Position numbers and translations under genes: made by a program. From contig KV419424.1 of assembly GCA_001630475.1 (NCBI GenBank), positions 250,931 to 314,930 of the forward strand: a stretch of DNA of 64,000 nt, read 5' to 3'. This document shows positions 10,239 through 22,824 of this stretch, piece after piece (position 1 is the first letter of the stretch; the number at the start of each line of letters is the position of its first letter). The notes below the pieces were generated by a model, which saw nothing but the letters and a program-made list of their open reading frames with translations, was not told the origin of the DNA and did no database searches. The stretch comes from Sistotremastrum niveocremeum HHB9708. Lineage: Eukaryota; Basidiomycota; Agaricomycetes; Sistotremastrales; Sistotremastraceae.

Positions 10239-13169
10239 GATTCCTGTCGAAGTACTCGCAGAACCCGACCCTGCACCTCCTCCTGGAGGCCCTCCGCGAT
10301 TTCGACGAGGTTTTGTCGGAGTCTCTTCGTCCAATGGACCCATTCTGAAAGGGAGGTGGGGCCTGGAGACAGGTATCGGCGAAGAATCCGGTTCAATGTG
10401 ATCGTCATCTGGCTCCGGCGAAGAAGTGTGCGAGTGTCCAGGGATAGAGGGGTCGGGTCCACCTTCGCTGCTCGCTACATCGGCCCAGCTTTCTTGGTCA
10501 ATGGGTTGCTGAGAGGAACCAGCAATGAATTCCTGGTCATCTTTGTGGAAGATTGGCGCAGGCGAGGCTTCCAGGTCCATCGCGACATAGTCTTCCTCGT
10601 CCTGCTCATCTTCTTCAATCATCAGTCGTTTCCGCTCAAATTCTCCGTCAAAGTCTTCATCATATAGACTTCCATCGGCTTCCCCAAACCATTCGCTGTC
10701 ATCATCTTCATCCTCTTTCCCAAAGTCCCAAACATCGAGATGAGTCATCTCTGATCGGTTGCTCGCCGCAACACACCATCTTCCTTCAAACACGACTTGC
10801 CACACGCCGGTGATGCCCGTCAACACGTCACGAACCACAGTCCCGTCCCGGACATCCCACATCTTCAGCGTTCCATCGGAGCCACTAAGAATTTTGAATT
10901 CATCATGTTGGAAACAAGTGATGGCCCCGGTATGGGCAGCCAACGTATGCTGGAGTTCTCCCGTCGACGGGTCCCACACTCGGAGCGTCGAATCGGCGGC
11001 GGCGGAGACGAGATGATTCGGAGACAGGCCCAAGAGACCGACCAAGGAACTATGTCCGTTCAAGACGTGCTTGCAAGTTCCGTTGGAGAGATCCCAAATA
11101 CGAACAGTTCCGTCCATAGAGCCTGAACACGCTTGGTTGCGAGGGTGATCGAGCACAACACTGTAGACTAAGAGCTTCTCAGACGGTGGCTCTTCATAAT
11201 AAGCAATGGCTAAACGAACCTTTCTGAGTATGACCGACAAGGACCCAAGTAATTTCACCCGTAATGACATCCCAGATACGAACAGTATAGTCATAACTTC
11301 CGGACACGAGCGTCCGACCTCGAGCAGCCAATGCTCGGACGGCATGCTCATGACCAGTCAGATGAAGTAGATGATATGGATTCTGATCAACCTGGTCCTG
11401 AAGATTATTAGACCGACGTGGTGTTAATGAGAGAATATGATACTTACGTCAATGGGATCGCCTTCAACTTCCTCAGCCCCGAAGCAATGATATTCCTGAT
11501 CTCCAGGCCGTGGAAGATCCCAGACGCGAAGAGTGTGATCTCTACTTCCTGTGACGATCAAAGGACGTTTGGGCCACTTTTCTGTCATCACGCGACCATC
11601 TTCGTATGGGATACGCAACCACTCAGGTTTGATGATGGCCAAGCATCGCACAGTACTGCTGTGCCCGCCAAATACATGGGTGCAACGACCCGTTTCAAGG
11701 TTCCATATACGGACTGTTCGGTCGGTGGATCCACTGACCAACGTATTTCTGGTGGCGGCCAAAGCCCATACGCCTCCGGTATGACCCTGGAGAGTGCGTA
11801 TCAGCTGGCCTGTTTTTGGTGAATATACATGGATGGAATGATCATCGGAGGCAGATATAATCCTGCCATGCGAGAGTAGGAGGCAAGTGACTACTGCGCG
11901 TCCATGAGCAGGGAAGCTGATCCTCTTTGGGTTCTGGTTAGAGATCCAACGCGTGCGAGTAAGATGTCGCGATTTAAAGAGCAATTTGTAAGGGTGGGGG
12001 AGGGGGAGAGCGCCCGGTATAGGAACGCCTAGACGGAATCGACGAGCAGTGATGGCTCGTGCAAATGCATCCTCAGAGTCGCTACCGAACCATATTCTGG
12101 TAGCCCGTAACATTTCACACCATAGAAGAGAGTCGGAATCAATTATGGCTCTCCATGACTTGGAAACACGAGAAGCGCGCGCGAGAGCAGAGAAAGGAAG
12201 ATAGCTGAGAACGATGGACGTGAGTTCTGGCGGAAGCAACGTGAGGAAATCGCGAGCGAGGGATGGGGAGAGAACGGAATGCAAGGTGCGAAGAACAGGA
12301 AGTGGAGAGTGGCGGATGAGCGTTAAAAGCAGATGCGATTGCAGAGGGATGGGCAATGAGCTATAATGCGAGACGAGAGAGGGAAGAGTCATGAGAGTCG
12401 TAAGCGACAGGTCTGGTTGAAACGGAGGTGCCTCGGCTGAGGAGTCCTCCATTGGAGTGATGCTGGCCCATTCGGTGGTGGCTGGTGGTGAGCCACCTGG
12501 TGATGGCAGGGGAGAAGGAGGTGCGGCCGGGGGTGGCTGATGGGTTATCCGTAACTGGTCAAGGCTCGTAGCACGAGCTTTCTTTCGAGGAGGTGAAGGC
12601 ATAGAGGTGGACTCGACACCTTCCATGCCGACGACGTCGGACGCGTGATGCACGCCTCTACTATGCGTACGCTTTCTTCCAAACTGTTCTACCGCCTCCT
12701 CAAACGCAACAACGTTCTGTCTGTCGGTTTCATCGCGTTTGAGCATCCTCCAACCGCGCCCGCTGTTCTGTTCTTCCTCTTCGTCATCGGGAGTTGCTGC
12801 GTCGCGACCATCAGCACGAAAGGTTGCGCGTGCACCTCCGGGAAAATTGAGGGGGAACTCTCGGAGGGCTTTTGGAAGAGGTGCGTATAAGAGTGGATAC
12901 TGCTTAGGGTCTTTTGGCGAGCTTGGGGGAGGCAACGAAGGGAGCGGAATGGGTTGGTAAGTTGTCGTGGTTGTCGTTATAGTGGTGACGCTGAGGAAAA
13001 GGTTAGATATGGCAGCCGAAACAATATCAGAAACAATACGAACGTCTTTGTATTCACACTGGGCGCAAGTTGTATTGAAGGGTACGGATGAGCCATCGAG
13101 GCCAGGAGGAGGAGAGACGAGTTCAAACTCAGATAATCCAAGTGTAATGCGACGACGCAATCGACACAT
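10227..13169 (-). CDS. Cdc4/Pop1/Fbw7-like F-box WD40 protein (SCF substrate receptor)
   Basis: SCF-Cdc4-type receptors bind Skp1 through the F-box and phosphodegrons through a WD40 propeller, targeting cell-cycle regulators for ubiquitination. The large first exon has a disordered Pro/Ser-rich N terminus, then an F-box around 12110-12250 ('LPPELTSIVLSYLPFSALA'), then WD repeats with 'LVSGSTDRTVRIWNLETG' and 'IVTGSRDHTLRVWDLP'. Later exons give 'TLVSGSYDYTVRIWDVITG', 'QACSGSMDGTVRIWDLSNG' and 'LVSAAADSTLRVWDPSTG'. Introns are near 11449-11400 and 11219-11167; the latter restores the Cdc4 signature 'GHTQKVYSVVLDHPRNQ'. The C-terminal tail is acidic, then Gly/Ser-rich, ending in the 56-bp duplication. 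Cdc4 is favoured over Met30 by overall likeness, not proven. Confidence 0.85.
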
Positions 13170-13495
13170 CCGTTCTGATCTACATCCGCTCGTCGTGTAG
13201 TGCAGTTAATATTCTGCTATTTACAGGAGGGAACACTACAAATTCGAGTGTACAAAAAGTGTAGAAATGAGTCGGATCGAAATAGAATTGGTCGAGGTGT
13301 ATTAAGACTGTGAGAATAGACTGGACAGGACAAGACTAGACTGAGAAGATGTCGATGTATTCTGTGAATCCGATGAATAGTCAATGCGGGGTCGTTGGTT
13401 GATCGCCAGGATATCTCCTTCCAGCGCGTGTTCAAAGAGACGACTGCCGACGCAGAACCAGCTCCGACCTCCCTACCCGACCGACGCCCCCAGTC
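13170..13495. promoter_or_regulatory. Divergent promoter between Cdc4-like and Zn2Cys6 genes
   Basis: A 326-bp head-to-head spacer that must hold both 5' untranslated regions and promoters. No clear TATA box or known operator was recognised. Confidence 0.5.
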
Positions 13496-16400
13496 ATGCC
13501 CTCAGCTCCCATGTCTGGCTTCAACGAATATCATTGGCCTCAGCAGTTTCATCCCCAGCATCCCCAGCATGCCCCCCATCCACCGCCTCAACCCCAGCAA
13601 CACAACCCCCAGCAGCTAACTATCGACCCCGCCTTGGCTCCTTGGGAATCGTACTATCCGTATCAACCCCAACTACCCCAAAGCCAGCAGCAGCCATTAG
13701 CACCTCCCCAGCATTCGGATAGCCCCTCAGAAGGGTCCGAATCGCCATCGTCTCAGGTCGAGCCTTCGCCGAAGACATCGAACCCGAATGGCAAGAGACC
13801 CGCGACATCTCAACCCTCTGCCTCCTCAAGTCGCAAAAAGCCTCGCAAGAGCGCCGTCGATGATGATCAAGGTCCAACTGATAGTCTCAGTCCAGGCGAG
13901 AAGGAAGAAGTTAAGGCGAAGCCAACGCGTGGCTCTCGGTGCGTTCATGCATCTCGTTGTCGATCAGCATGCAGATGATATTTATGCCACATTTGCAGCG
14001 CGTGTACAGTCTGTCGACGTCTCAAAATGAAATGCGAGGGTGCCGAAAACGGGCCTCCATGTAAACGATGTCTGTCAGGAAATCACGATTGTGTCTTTGA
14101 AGAATCGAATCGGGGCAAGCGAACATCCAAGTGCGTCTCATCTATACGTCCTATAGAGCATATCCGAGTCTAATTTGCACATCGTAGCCAACAACTCAAA
14201 AAGCATGAGCTTCTGACGCGCTCATTGCGCAAGATGGAGCGCACACTCGATACCGTCCTGCGTTCCATCAGCAATCCTGGCCTCAATATCACCTCAGGAA
14301 TGGTCTCCCGTTCCCCGTCACCCTCTACACAAACCGCCACCACTCAAGCTCTTCTCGCATCTCCGTCACCGCCACCTCCCCCTTCAGCGCATAAACCGCA
14401 TGGATCGCCAAAACTCCATTCACTCCCCGACAACTCCCTAAATCCTCTTGGTTTGCTTGCAGAGGCCAGCTTAGCCAACCGAAAAGCTATCAAGGCAATC
14501 TCACGGCCCAGCTCGGGGAAAGCTGGATCGTCGAATCCTGAATCAGCTTCGTCTGGGAAAGTGGGAGTTGCCAACGATGGATATTTCAAGCCAGGTCCGT
14601 GAGATATCTCTCCCTTCCCAAGTCCAGAATGGCTGATCCACCCGGAAGGCCCCATGACAATTCTCCCTCTCCGGCGTTTATACATTGAACGCCAGGTACA
14701 GCCCGAAATGCTCAGTTTTGTCACGAAAGAGGAGACGTTGGAGCTGTTCAAAATGTGTGTTGAATCTCCGAACTATATCCTGACCTCGGACCCTTTATTG
14801 ACTTCGCCATTTCAGTTACTTCCAACATCTAAACGTAATACCCTCCACCTCTCGACGTCTTCTTACTTGTTTACTTACTTTCCCTCAGCCACAATGTAAT
14901 TTACTCGTCGCCAGCCTTCACACCCCGTCCCTCGTGTGTTCCCGGTCGCCTTTCCTCCTTACCACCAGTACGTAATTTTATCACTTGCCGGATGGTGCGG
15001 CTCACCACTGGTTTGGTTCTTTAGTCTGCGCTATAGCATCTAAATTTTATACCCCTAATCCCGACCTTCATAATCGTTTGGACAGCCTTGCCAAGTCGCT
15101 GGCCTGGAGTGTTCCACAACGAGGATATAAATCTTTGGAGGTAGAATTTTCTCTCTCGCTAAGAAAACGCTTCTGAAAATAGTTGTAGATCGTTCAAGCT
15201 TATCTTCTGCTGACCTTGTGGGGCTGTGGGCATGCTGAACGGTACGAACAAGAAAAAACCTGGCTACTGTTGGGAATGGGCATTCGGTATGTCATTCGTC
15301 GATTCAATGTCATTTTTTTCTCATGGAATTTCGAAGAATGGCCACCGATCTTAATTTGCATCGCAAGACTGCGGTTACTAGCTTAGATACACCGGAGGGT
15401 CTGGCCCGGGACCAAGAAGTCCATAACAGGGAGCGAACATGGCTGTGAGTCTGGTATATGCAGTCGGGAGTTTGCATTGACAGCCGCTCCCACAGAATGT
15501 GTTTCATATTAGACCGCAGTATAAGTGCACAGATGGGGAAACCACATTCTATCAAGGAGGAGTATGTAAACATTTCCAGGGGCTCTGTTTTCAGCCCGCT
15601 CACCATTCGGCAGTTACATCATTCGCAATTCGCAGTCGTGGTGGCAGCACCCGGCAGCAGTCCCTGCAGATTCAGGGATTGCGGCTTACGTCGTAAGCAG
15701 AATTTGCCCTGTCGAGATATAACACTACACCTTTTTCCAAGGAACTGCAACGTATATTATCAAGAAGCTTGGATTTTTTGTACTCCGGTACAAGTTCTGC
15801 TTCTGGATTGCAGACCGATTGCGACTACCTTCTTGTCATAAAAACGATCGAGACGCAAATCTTGGCGTGGAACAATGAATGGGTGACGTACAGAAGGTTC
15901 GCTTCTTCCACCTTTTGTCCACTCTCTCTACTTATTTTTCCGGTTCAGCACTCATGCAGGTTGGCTTTGTACTTTTTTCACACTTATTCAAAGAGGTTGA
16001 CGCCTTTGTTTAAGCCGCACAAGACGAGAACACCGAGTATCGGAAGGCAATCGGCAAATTCTACTTCAATTACACCATGCTCGTCATTAATTCGTTTGGT
16101 CTTCAAAATGCACTCGAGCGTTCGAACGTAGACATTGGCCACTTCTTTGCTCGATGTCATTCGTCTGCAACAGCTTGTGCAACTCTCGCTCGCGACATCC
16201 TAGGGCCTCTGGGCTACCTCCGGTATTCACCCGACTCGACATTTGTTCAATGTTCATATGCGGTCCTGACTCTCCTGAAGGTAAGGAAGGCACTATCAGC
16301 GTGAGAGTTGCGCTGAAACACTTTGCAGCTGGTTCGGCCCGAATTCCAATCGTTTATGGAGAGCGAGGCAAAAACCATATCGCTTGTTAAAGACATCGCA

Positions 16401-17032
16401 GACCTTCTGGAGGCGGTTGCCGCAACCCCTCAACATACCCCCGCGCTCTATAGTGCGTTCCTCAGAGCCCTGATATCAGCCAAAACAGAGTCGAGCCGAG
16501 GAGTCTCCCCGAAACTGGGTGCGACGGAGAACTTGAGTGGCACTCCCACGTTCTCCGCTAATCATTCAGACGGCATCAATATGCAAGCGACTCAGGAATC
16601 GGCCCTGAATCCCCGGAATTTCTCCGGCCGCAACTACATCCTTTCAGACTTTCAATTCACCGGAGAGATGGGACCTGTCGCCGACATTTCAACGTTCCCA
16701 CCTACGATGGTTCCTGCCGTTGACATCGAAAGTCCGGACATGCTCTCCATGGACAGTGTATTGAGCGCAGGATTTTGGGATAGCGTTCTAGTTCCCGGTA
16801 AATATAGATTCTATTGATGTGCATTCAATTTTGTTCATTTTGTTGACTTTGTCATTCGTTCACAGGTTATTCCAACACACTAGAAGGTCTTTCCGGTGGA
16901 GTTGTATATGGCGCAGGAGGGAGCGGCTTAATTACTCCGCGCTTGGGCACTCCGATCGTCTCCTCAAGTGGTACCCCTTTGGTTCAAGCAACGGATCTGT
17001 TGCCTCCCCATGCACAGATGCCAAAAGCTTGA
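13496..17032 (+). CDS. Zn2Cys6 binuclear-cluster transcription factor with fungal-specific domain
   Basis: A fungal transcriptional regulator. After a Pro/Gln/Ser-rich N terminus and basic stretch ('SSRKKPRKS'), an intron leads into the zinc cluster at about 13999-14097: 'ACTVCRRLKMKCEG' then 'CKRCLSGNHDC', spacing C-x2-C-x6-C-x8-C-x2-C-x6-C. A short dimerisation-type helix follows ('NQQLKKHELLTRSLRKMERT'). The fungal_trans middle region is rebuilt over several short introns: 'SLVCSRSPFLLTT', 'ICAIASKFYTP', 'LLLTLWGCGHAERYEQEKTW', 'RMATDLNLHRKTAV', 'CFILDRSISAQMGKP'. These motifs resemble the Leu3/PrtT-type group. The last exon ends 'LLPPHAQMPKA' with TGA at 17030-17032. About ten introns; the exact model between 15560 and 16320 is less certain. 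The target is unknown. Confidence 0.85.
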
Positions 17033-17573
17033 TTATAAATTATATTTTCGCTATCATTGTCTGCTCTTTGGTTGTTTGTTTATGGGTCGTATATGGGGCT
17101 TTGACCTCGGCATTGGTTACCGATCAGAGCGTGCGGTTGTATTCAACTTCATATCGCAGTTTAACGTATCTCTGAGATCATTATCAGTCATAATATCTTG
17201 TTTCGTATAGCTACACTTTGAGTACAAACACCAGATAGGTCAGCCGGGTTAGTGTGGTGCTTTGGCCGATTGGGGTGGTGGAGATAGGGTTATTTCTGGG
17301 TCCCACATCTTGGATACAATACCATCGCGTTGTCTGGCACTCTTACAGCTCAAATTGGCTGGTATAGCGCGACGGAGAGCATAGCTATCGCGTGCACGTG
17401 ACACACGTGATTAGTTCTGTGGGCGCATGACGGTGTGACAGTTTGTCCTGCTGTCCCACCTCGAGTTGCGTCTGTAGAACTTGCGCTGTTGTGAGTATTC
17501 TTGGTTGTGTCGCCTTTTCGAATTGTATAGCATCGTTTGAGCGCGCATATTGGAGGCTGAGTGCGCAAAGACG
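17033..17573. other. Intergenic region upstream of the Tudor/PWWP-like gene
   Basis: About 540 bp between two plus-strand genes. It holds the 3' end of the Zn2Cys6 gene and the promoter of the next gene, including two CACGTG boxes listed separately. No further gene was seen. Confidence 0.6.
17395..17409. promoter_or_regulatory. Paired CACGTG E-boxes
   Basis: Two perfect CACGTG palindromes at 17395-17400 and 17404-17409, about 165-180 bp before the next start codon. CACGTG is the core bound by bHLH factors such as yeast Cbf1 and Pho4. Close pairing suggests a real site, but the factor is not known. Confidence 0.5.
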
Positions 17574-20164
17574 ATGCCGAAATCAACAGGTGGTTCGAGT
17601 CTATCAGACCTTTCGGAAGCACCAGCTTCTCCGACTGCTCCTCCCAAGTCCGGCATTCCAGACGCCTTGTTGTCTGCAGCCGACACCAAAAAGCCTCCAG
17701 TAAAGCGCAAATACGGTGGAAGAAAGCCTCGCAAGGTCCCCGAAGACGTCGAGATGGAAATAACAGCCCCAACGACGCCGCCGCCTGCAGCAAGCAATGC
17801 CATGGAAAGCTCACCTCTTTCTTCGCCGCCTTCACCTACTGGACCACCTCCGTCGTCCATGGAACCACCTTCTGAACAAAGTGTACCATCCACACCCTTG
17901 AAACGCACGCGTGTTACCTCTGTCGCCACGCCCTCCAAAAGAACTAAAATAACCAACACCTCTCCGACGCCCAGAAATCGCAAACCTCAACCTTTACCTG
18001 TGCCAGTGACGCCCTTACCTCTCACAAAACTCACAAAGACCACATCTACGATCACAAACGCACCTCGAGAGTGGTCGCTCGAAAAATTGGACACGTTCGT
18101 ATATGCCAAACTCACGCCAGAGGGCGCCGCCTTTGTGATCTCCGATGACGCTCAACACATCTGGAGCTACTGGTGGCCTGCCAAGGTATGTCTTATCCTG
18201 GACGAACCGCCCGGCGCCTGAGAACACTTGTCATTTAGGTGATATCTAAAGAAGACGGCAAGGTCACAGTCGCCCTGTATGGTGATGATGGTCATACCGC
18301 AGGACGCGAGCTCTCCTATGCGACCCCTTCCAAAGACAACGTGCAGTCTTGGAAAGATTGGCATGCAGAGGGTTTCGCCTCTTTCATTCAGGGCGAGTCG
18401 CCCCGCTCTGCGGCCAAACTCAAAACATCGTGGAAGACGGCGCAAACCGCGATGTCTGCAGAATATGCTGATGATTCGGACGGACTACCAATGTTTCCTT
18501 CTCTCAGTCAGAGTCCATCAAAGAAAAAAGAAGCCGACAAGGCTCAAACTAAGGGCAAAAACGGAGACACCGCACAGCCTCCTAAGACCACGCAGAAAAC
18601 GCCCAAAGCAGGGAAGATAGGCAAACATGCCAAGTCCAGCAGCTTGATCATACAGGACGATTTAGATTTGAGCGATCTGGACGACGACGAACCTGATTCG
18701 ACTTTGACCATTCCCGGAGAGTTGCTCCTTGCCAGAGATGGAAAAAAGAGCACACATTTCTGGCCCGCTCGGGCCCTTGGTTATATCGGTCGCAATCCTG
18801 ACAGGCCGAGGCAGCCTCCGTTGTACAAGGTCGAGTTCTTCGATCGTTCGATCAAGAGTATACCTCGGGATTGGTTCCATTCTTCCATGGAAGATGAGTT
18901 TATAACGTGCAAGGTATTCAACACAACACTCTAAATACCTCCGATACTAACATTGCACAAACAGCTCGGGACGTGGAAAACTGAACTGTCTGAAAACCAT
19001 ATGCCGCTCGAACAGGGCGCGCCTTCACGCTCTCCAACCCCTGAGCCCGAGCCAGATCACACTGCTCCAATACTCAGCGGGGAAGATTTCAACGCTCTCT
19101 CTATTGCCGAACAGTTCGTATACGTACGACCGGTGCTGTCCGCCATTATCAATGGCAACTACCCGCCGGCTGAGGAGCGACACAAAGCCTTTATCAAAGG
19201 AGGAAAGGCTCGCCGCCTCCTTGCTGAATCGGCCGCAAATCTATCTCGCCTTTCAGAAGGTGAAAGAGGCCGAGTGCGCTATGAGGTATTGCGATGGGCC
19301 TTGCGGGATGAGCGAAGACCCAAAAGGATCGTCGATGAAAGTGACGAGCAACCTGCCCCTGCCCAAACTGACGCACCGACGGAAGAACCCAAAGTGGATG
19401 AACCAGAAAATGTTGGTGTTTTAGGGGCCAATATATTATATCCGCTAAACAAACAATTTCCAGCCTTCTCAGGAGAAAGACGTCACTCTCGAAGATAAAC
19501 AGCCGGCTGCCGACAGTACAGATCCTGTCCCTGAAGATAAACCCCTGGGTGCTGAAGCCTCCGAGGTTAAAGAACTGAACGGAGATGGCGACGTACACAT
19601 GGCCGAAGCTGAAGCTGAAGCGGAACCCGCCGCCAAGGAGTCCAACATAGTGGCTGACACAGAGGTTGACAAGGAGTTGCCATTCCATCCAGAAGAACCC
19701 ACCAAGAATGAAGCCCTCAAGGAATGTCATTTTTCGTTTTCCCCGGTAATTTCTGTTAACCCTATGTTTTCAGGCACCGGCACCTCCACGCCCCACAGGA
19801 AGTGAGGAGTATGAATCGTTGGCTGGATCTGATCGCCTTGAGGTACGTCCAGCTTCATCCAGTTAGGGGGTCAATTTGTTGATCTATGTGATAGTACTGT
19901 TCTCATGTGTTACTACGGGAAGCTGCTATTCAAGTTCTCATTTGGCGTGCTGGGAAGCGAGAATCGCTTGAGATTCTCTCTCCTGAAGAAGAACAGGCTC
20001 TACATGATTTTGGCAAGAAAGAGGTCGAGAAGCGGGATTGGGTATTTGACATCATGATTATTCGGGAACAAAGAGCAAAAGCCTCGAACAAAAAGCTAAT
20101 CCCACAGGAACCGGAACAAACACCTAATGGAAAACGCTCAAGAACACGCACGCAACGACGATGA
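17574..20164 (+). CDS. Nuclear protein with two Tudor/PWWP-like modules, unknown function
   Basis: I do not recognise a named gene. The N terminus has a basic AT-hook-like patch ('KRKYGGRKPRK') followed by Pro/Ser/Thr-rich disorder. Two similar modules follow: one with 'IWSYWWPAKVISKEDGKVTV' (joined across an intron ending in AG at 18239) and one with 'STHFWPARALGYIGRNP' and 'LYKVEFFDRSIKSIPRDWF'. A W(P)A(K/R) core followed by beta-strand-like segments is typical of PWWP/Tudor chromatin readers. After an acidic, repetitive linker ('MAEAEAEAEPA') comes a helical C-terminal domain ('YCSHVLLREAAIQVLIWRAG' to 'VFDIMIIREQRA') and a basic tail. Introns are near 18187-18238, 18915-18964, 19412-19463, 19724-19773 and 19842-19892. 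The start is the first ATG; upstream the frame has only TTG. A histone-reading nuclear role is inference. Confidence 0.7.
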
Positions 20165-20364
20165 GCACGGGAAGGTTGAAATGATTTAATAGGTTGCGTT
20201 CTGTATAGTGTATTTCAGGGAGTTAGTCCCTATTTTGAAAATGTATTTATGATCGCCCACAAGCCGACTAGCGCCCGGAATCTGAGATCTGGAGGTTGAA
20301 CATAGCCACGCTCCTCTTTGCCAGCGCTGCATCAAACTGCTGAGCTCCTAGCGAGCACTCTCAA

Positions 20365-22678
20365 ATGCCCCCTCCATCGCTATTCGACCCTTGGTTGGCC
20401 TCCAGGCGGTTCGGCATAGTCATCGACGCAGGCTCGTCGGGCTCCAGACTCCAGATATACAGCTGGCTCGACGCGAGGGCTCTTCGTTCTCAAGGGGTTC
20501 GACTGGATGTGCTGCCTAAAGTTGAAAAGGGCGCAAAGGATGGTAATGCGTGGATGACAAAGGTCGAGCCTGGTGCGTTGCATCCAACAATGTCTTATCT
20601 GACACGGAATTGACTTTCTGCATACAAAAGGCCTTTCAACATTCAGCGACAATGTCGACGGCGTAGGACCCTATCTTGCGCCTCTTCTTGCACATGCATG
20701 GAACATCATACCACCATCTCTTCACTTCCAAACACCTATATTTCTACTCGCGACGGCGGGTATGCGATTGCTACCGCCGGACAGACAAACGGCAATATTG
20801 CGTGCCTCTTGCGAATTCCTTCGATTTCACTCAAATTTCCAATTGGATAACCCGAACGATCATGGGCCCTGTGGCTCGCATGTTCGTATCATTAGTGGAG
20901 AGGAGGAAGGCCTCTTTGGTTGGATAGCCATAAACTATCTTATGGACGGATTTCAAGCTCGAGGAGACGACGACCGGACAACGTATGGATTCCTTGATAT
21001 GGGGGGCGCGTCAACTCAGATCGCGTTTGAGCCTCAAAAGGAGATCAGAGAGGCCCCGGACGAGAATCTACACGAGGTCCGCCTGCGACTCCTGGACGGA
21101 AGCGAAATGACACACGACGTGTTCGTCACGACATGGTTGGGTTACGGTACGAATCAAGCACGGGAGAGATACGTTGGCCAAGTCATCTCAGGATACGAGT
21201 CGAGCCGCACGGACACTGTGGTCGAGGTCGACCAAGAGCGCGTGCCTGACCCTTGCCTGCCCAGGAATCTGATACGAAAGGAGACCCCCGTCTACACAGG
21301 CGAATCGACTTCTCACTCCAGAAAAGCTCACGTTCTAGTGGGAACTGGCTCATTTGAGAATTGTCTTCATCAAACTAATCCTCTACTCAACAAAACCGTC
21401 ACTTGCGACGATCCACCATGCCTCTTCAATGGAGTCCATGTCCCTGCTATCGACTTCTCGGTCTCTCGATTCATCGGCGTTTCGGAATACTGGTATTCCT
21501 CCGAACACATCTTTGGTCTCGGTGGAACGTACGATTTTGCGCAATACGAGCGAGCCGCGTCCGAATTCTGTCAGCTTGACTGGTCGGAAATTATGCGGCG
21601 ACATGAAAGATCCAGGAAAGAAGGGCATCTGGGCGGTGATGGCGAAGAAGTCAAGAGCGGTGAAGTGGTTGCGGTGGGTCAGTGGGGTCCCCACGTCGAG
21701 CTTTCTAGACTGGAAATGCAGTGTTTCAAGGCTGCATGGATAGTCAACGTTCTTCACGAAGGCATTGGCATTCCTCGGGTTTCCGAACGCAAGGGTGCCA
21801 CACCCGGCGATAAAGTCAAACAGAAAGCAGCGCAAAAGGGTCTGGGAGCTCCGCCTTTTCAGAGTCTGGACACCGTGGGGGAGACAGCCATCACTTGGAC
21901 ACTGGGCAAGATGGTTGTTGAAGCCAGTAGAGAGGTTCCCCCTCTATTCGAATCCGCAGCTCCAATTCATGATCCTATGCATGACGATGCAGCACATCGT
22001 ACGAACTCTACGCAGCTTCCTCAATCCACCGGATACAATCACCTCAAATCACCCTTTTATCGAGCCGACACACTCTCATACCCAATATTAGCCGTCTATT
22101 TTCTTGTCTTCTTTGGGTTGTTCATCATTTTGTTCAGAATGCGTCGCGAGTGTCGCAAACGGGTGCGCCGGTTCATGCGCCGGTATCTTCGCCATCACGA
22201 TAAGTCTTTGGAGGAAGGAAAATACGTCAATGGGAATGGAAACGGAAACGGCTCGTCATCCTCATCACCAACCGGCTCCAGACCAAGCTCTCCAGAACCC
22301 CCGAGTCCAAAAAGCGTCTTTCAGCAGATTAGACGCATAATCATACCTCCACCCCTAAAGCCTGTTTCTAGTACCACGCAAATGCGCCCCATCATCATTC
22401 GCACGAACAGTGGTTCCCAAAGACATGCCCATCGAATATCGGATCCTTTGAATCATTACCAAAACGGCGCTCCAATTGGACCCGTCAGTCCCCGCTTAGC
22501 CTCCTTTCCTTCGATGACCAGCACGGACACATTACAGTCTATTCCCTCTGCTCATCCTCTATATGCATTCTCACAATCAAGAAATTCGTCTCAAGTGAAC
22601 TTAGTCCCTCGACAACCCGCCACGCGGGGGAATAGTGGGACACAAACTCCGGATGGTGCTCATGTTGATGAAGGATAG
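20365..22678 (+). CDS. YND1: Golgi apyrase (GDA1/CD39 NTPDase), Ynd1-like
   Basis: Ynd1-type NTPDases hydrolyse nucleoside di- and triphosphates in the Golgi lumen, removing the GDP/UDP released by glycosyltransferases. Apyrase conserved regions are visible in order: ACR1 'VIDAGSSGSRLQIYSW', ACR2 'LLATAGMRLLPPD', ACR3 'GEEEGLFGWIAINYL', ACR4 'GFLDMGGASTQIAFEP', and an ACR5-like segment near 'FGLGGTYDFAQYE'. A single intron (about 20573-20632) restores 'VEPGLSTFSDN'. There is one strong C-terminal membrane segment ('PILAVYFLVFFGLFIILF'), then a basic Ser-rich cytosolic tail with an Asn-Gly repeat. No N-terminal anchor is visible, which fits Ynd1 rather than Gda1. Confidence 0.92.
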
Positions 22679-22824
22679 ACTTGTATTGTTATTAGGGTGA
22701 GATCTGCGGACTCTGCTTTTGGATGATCTGTTACTATTTTATTATTTATATTACACGAGCACGATATAGAGTTTACAACGACACGTTAATGATACACACA
22801 TGTTTGTACGGACCTCACTACACC

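Noticed and set aside
15565-15696. Possible frame break in the Zn2Cys6 gene
   Set aside because: A short intron after the 'KPHSIKEE' segment explains the frame change; conserved sequence resumes on both sides.
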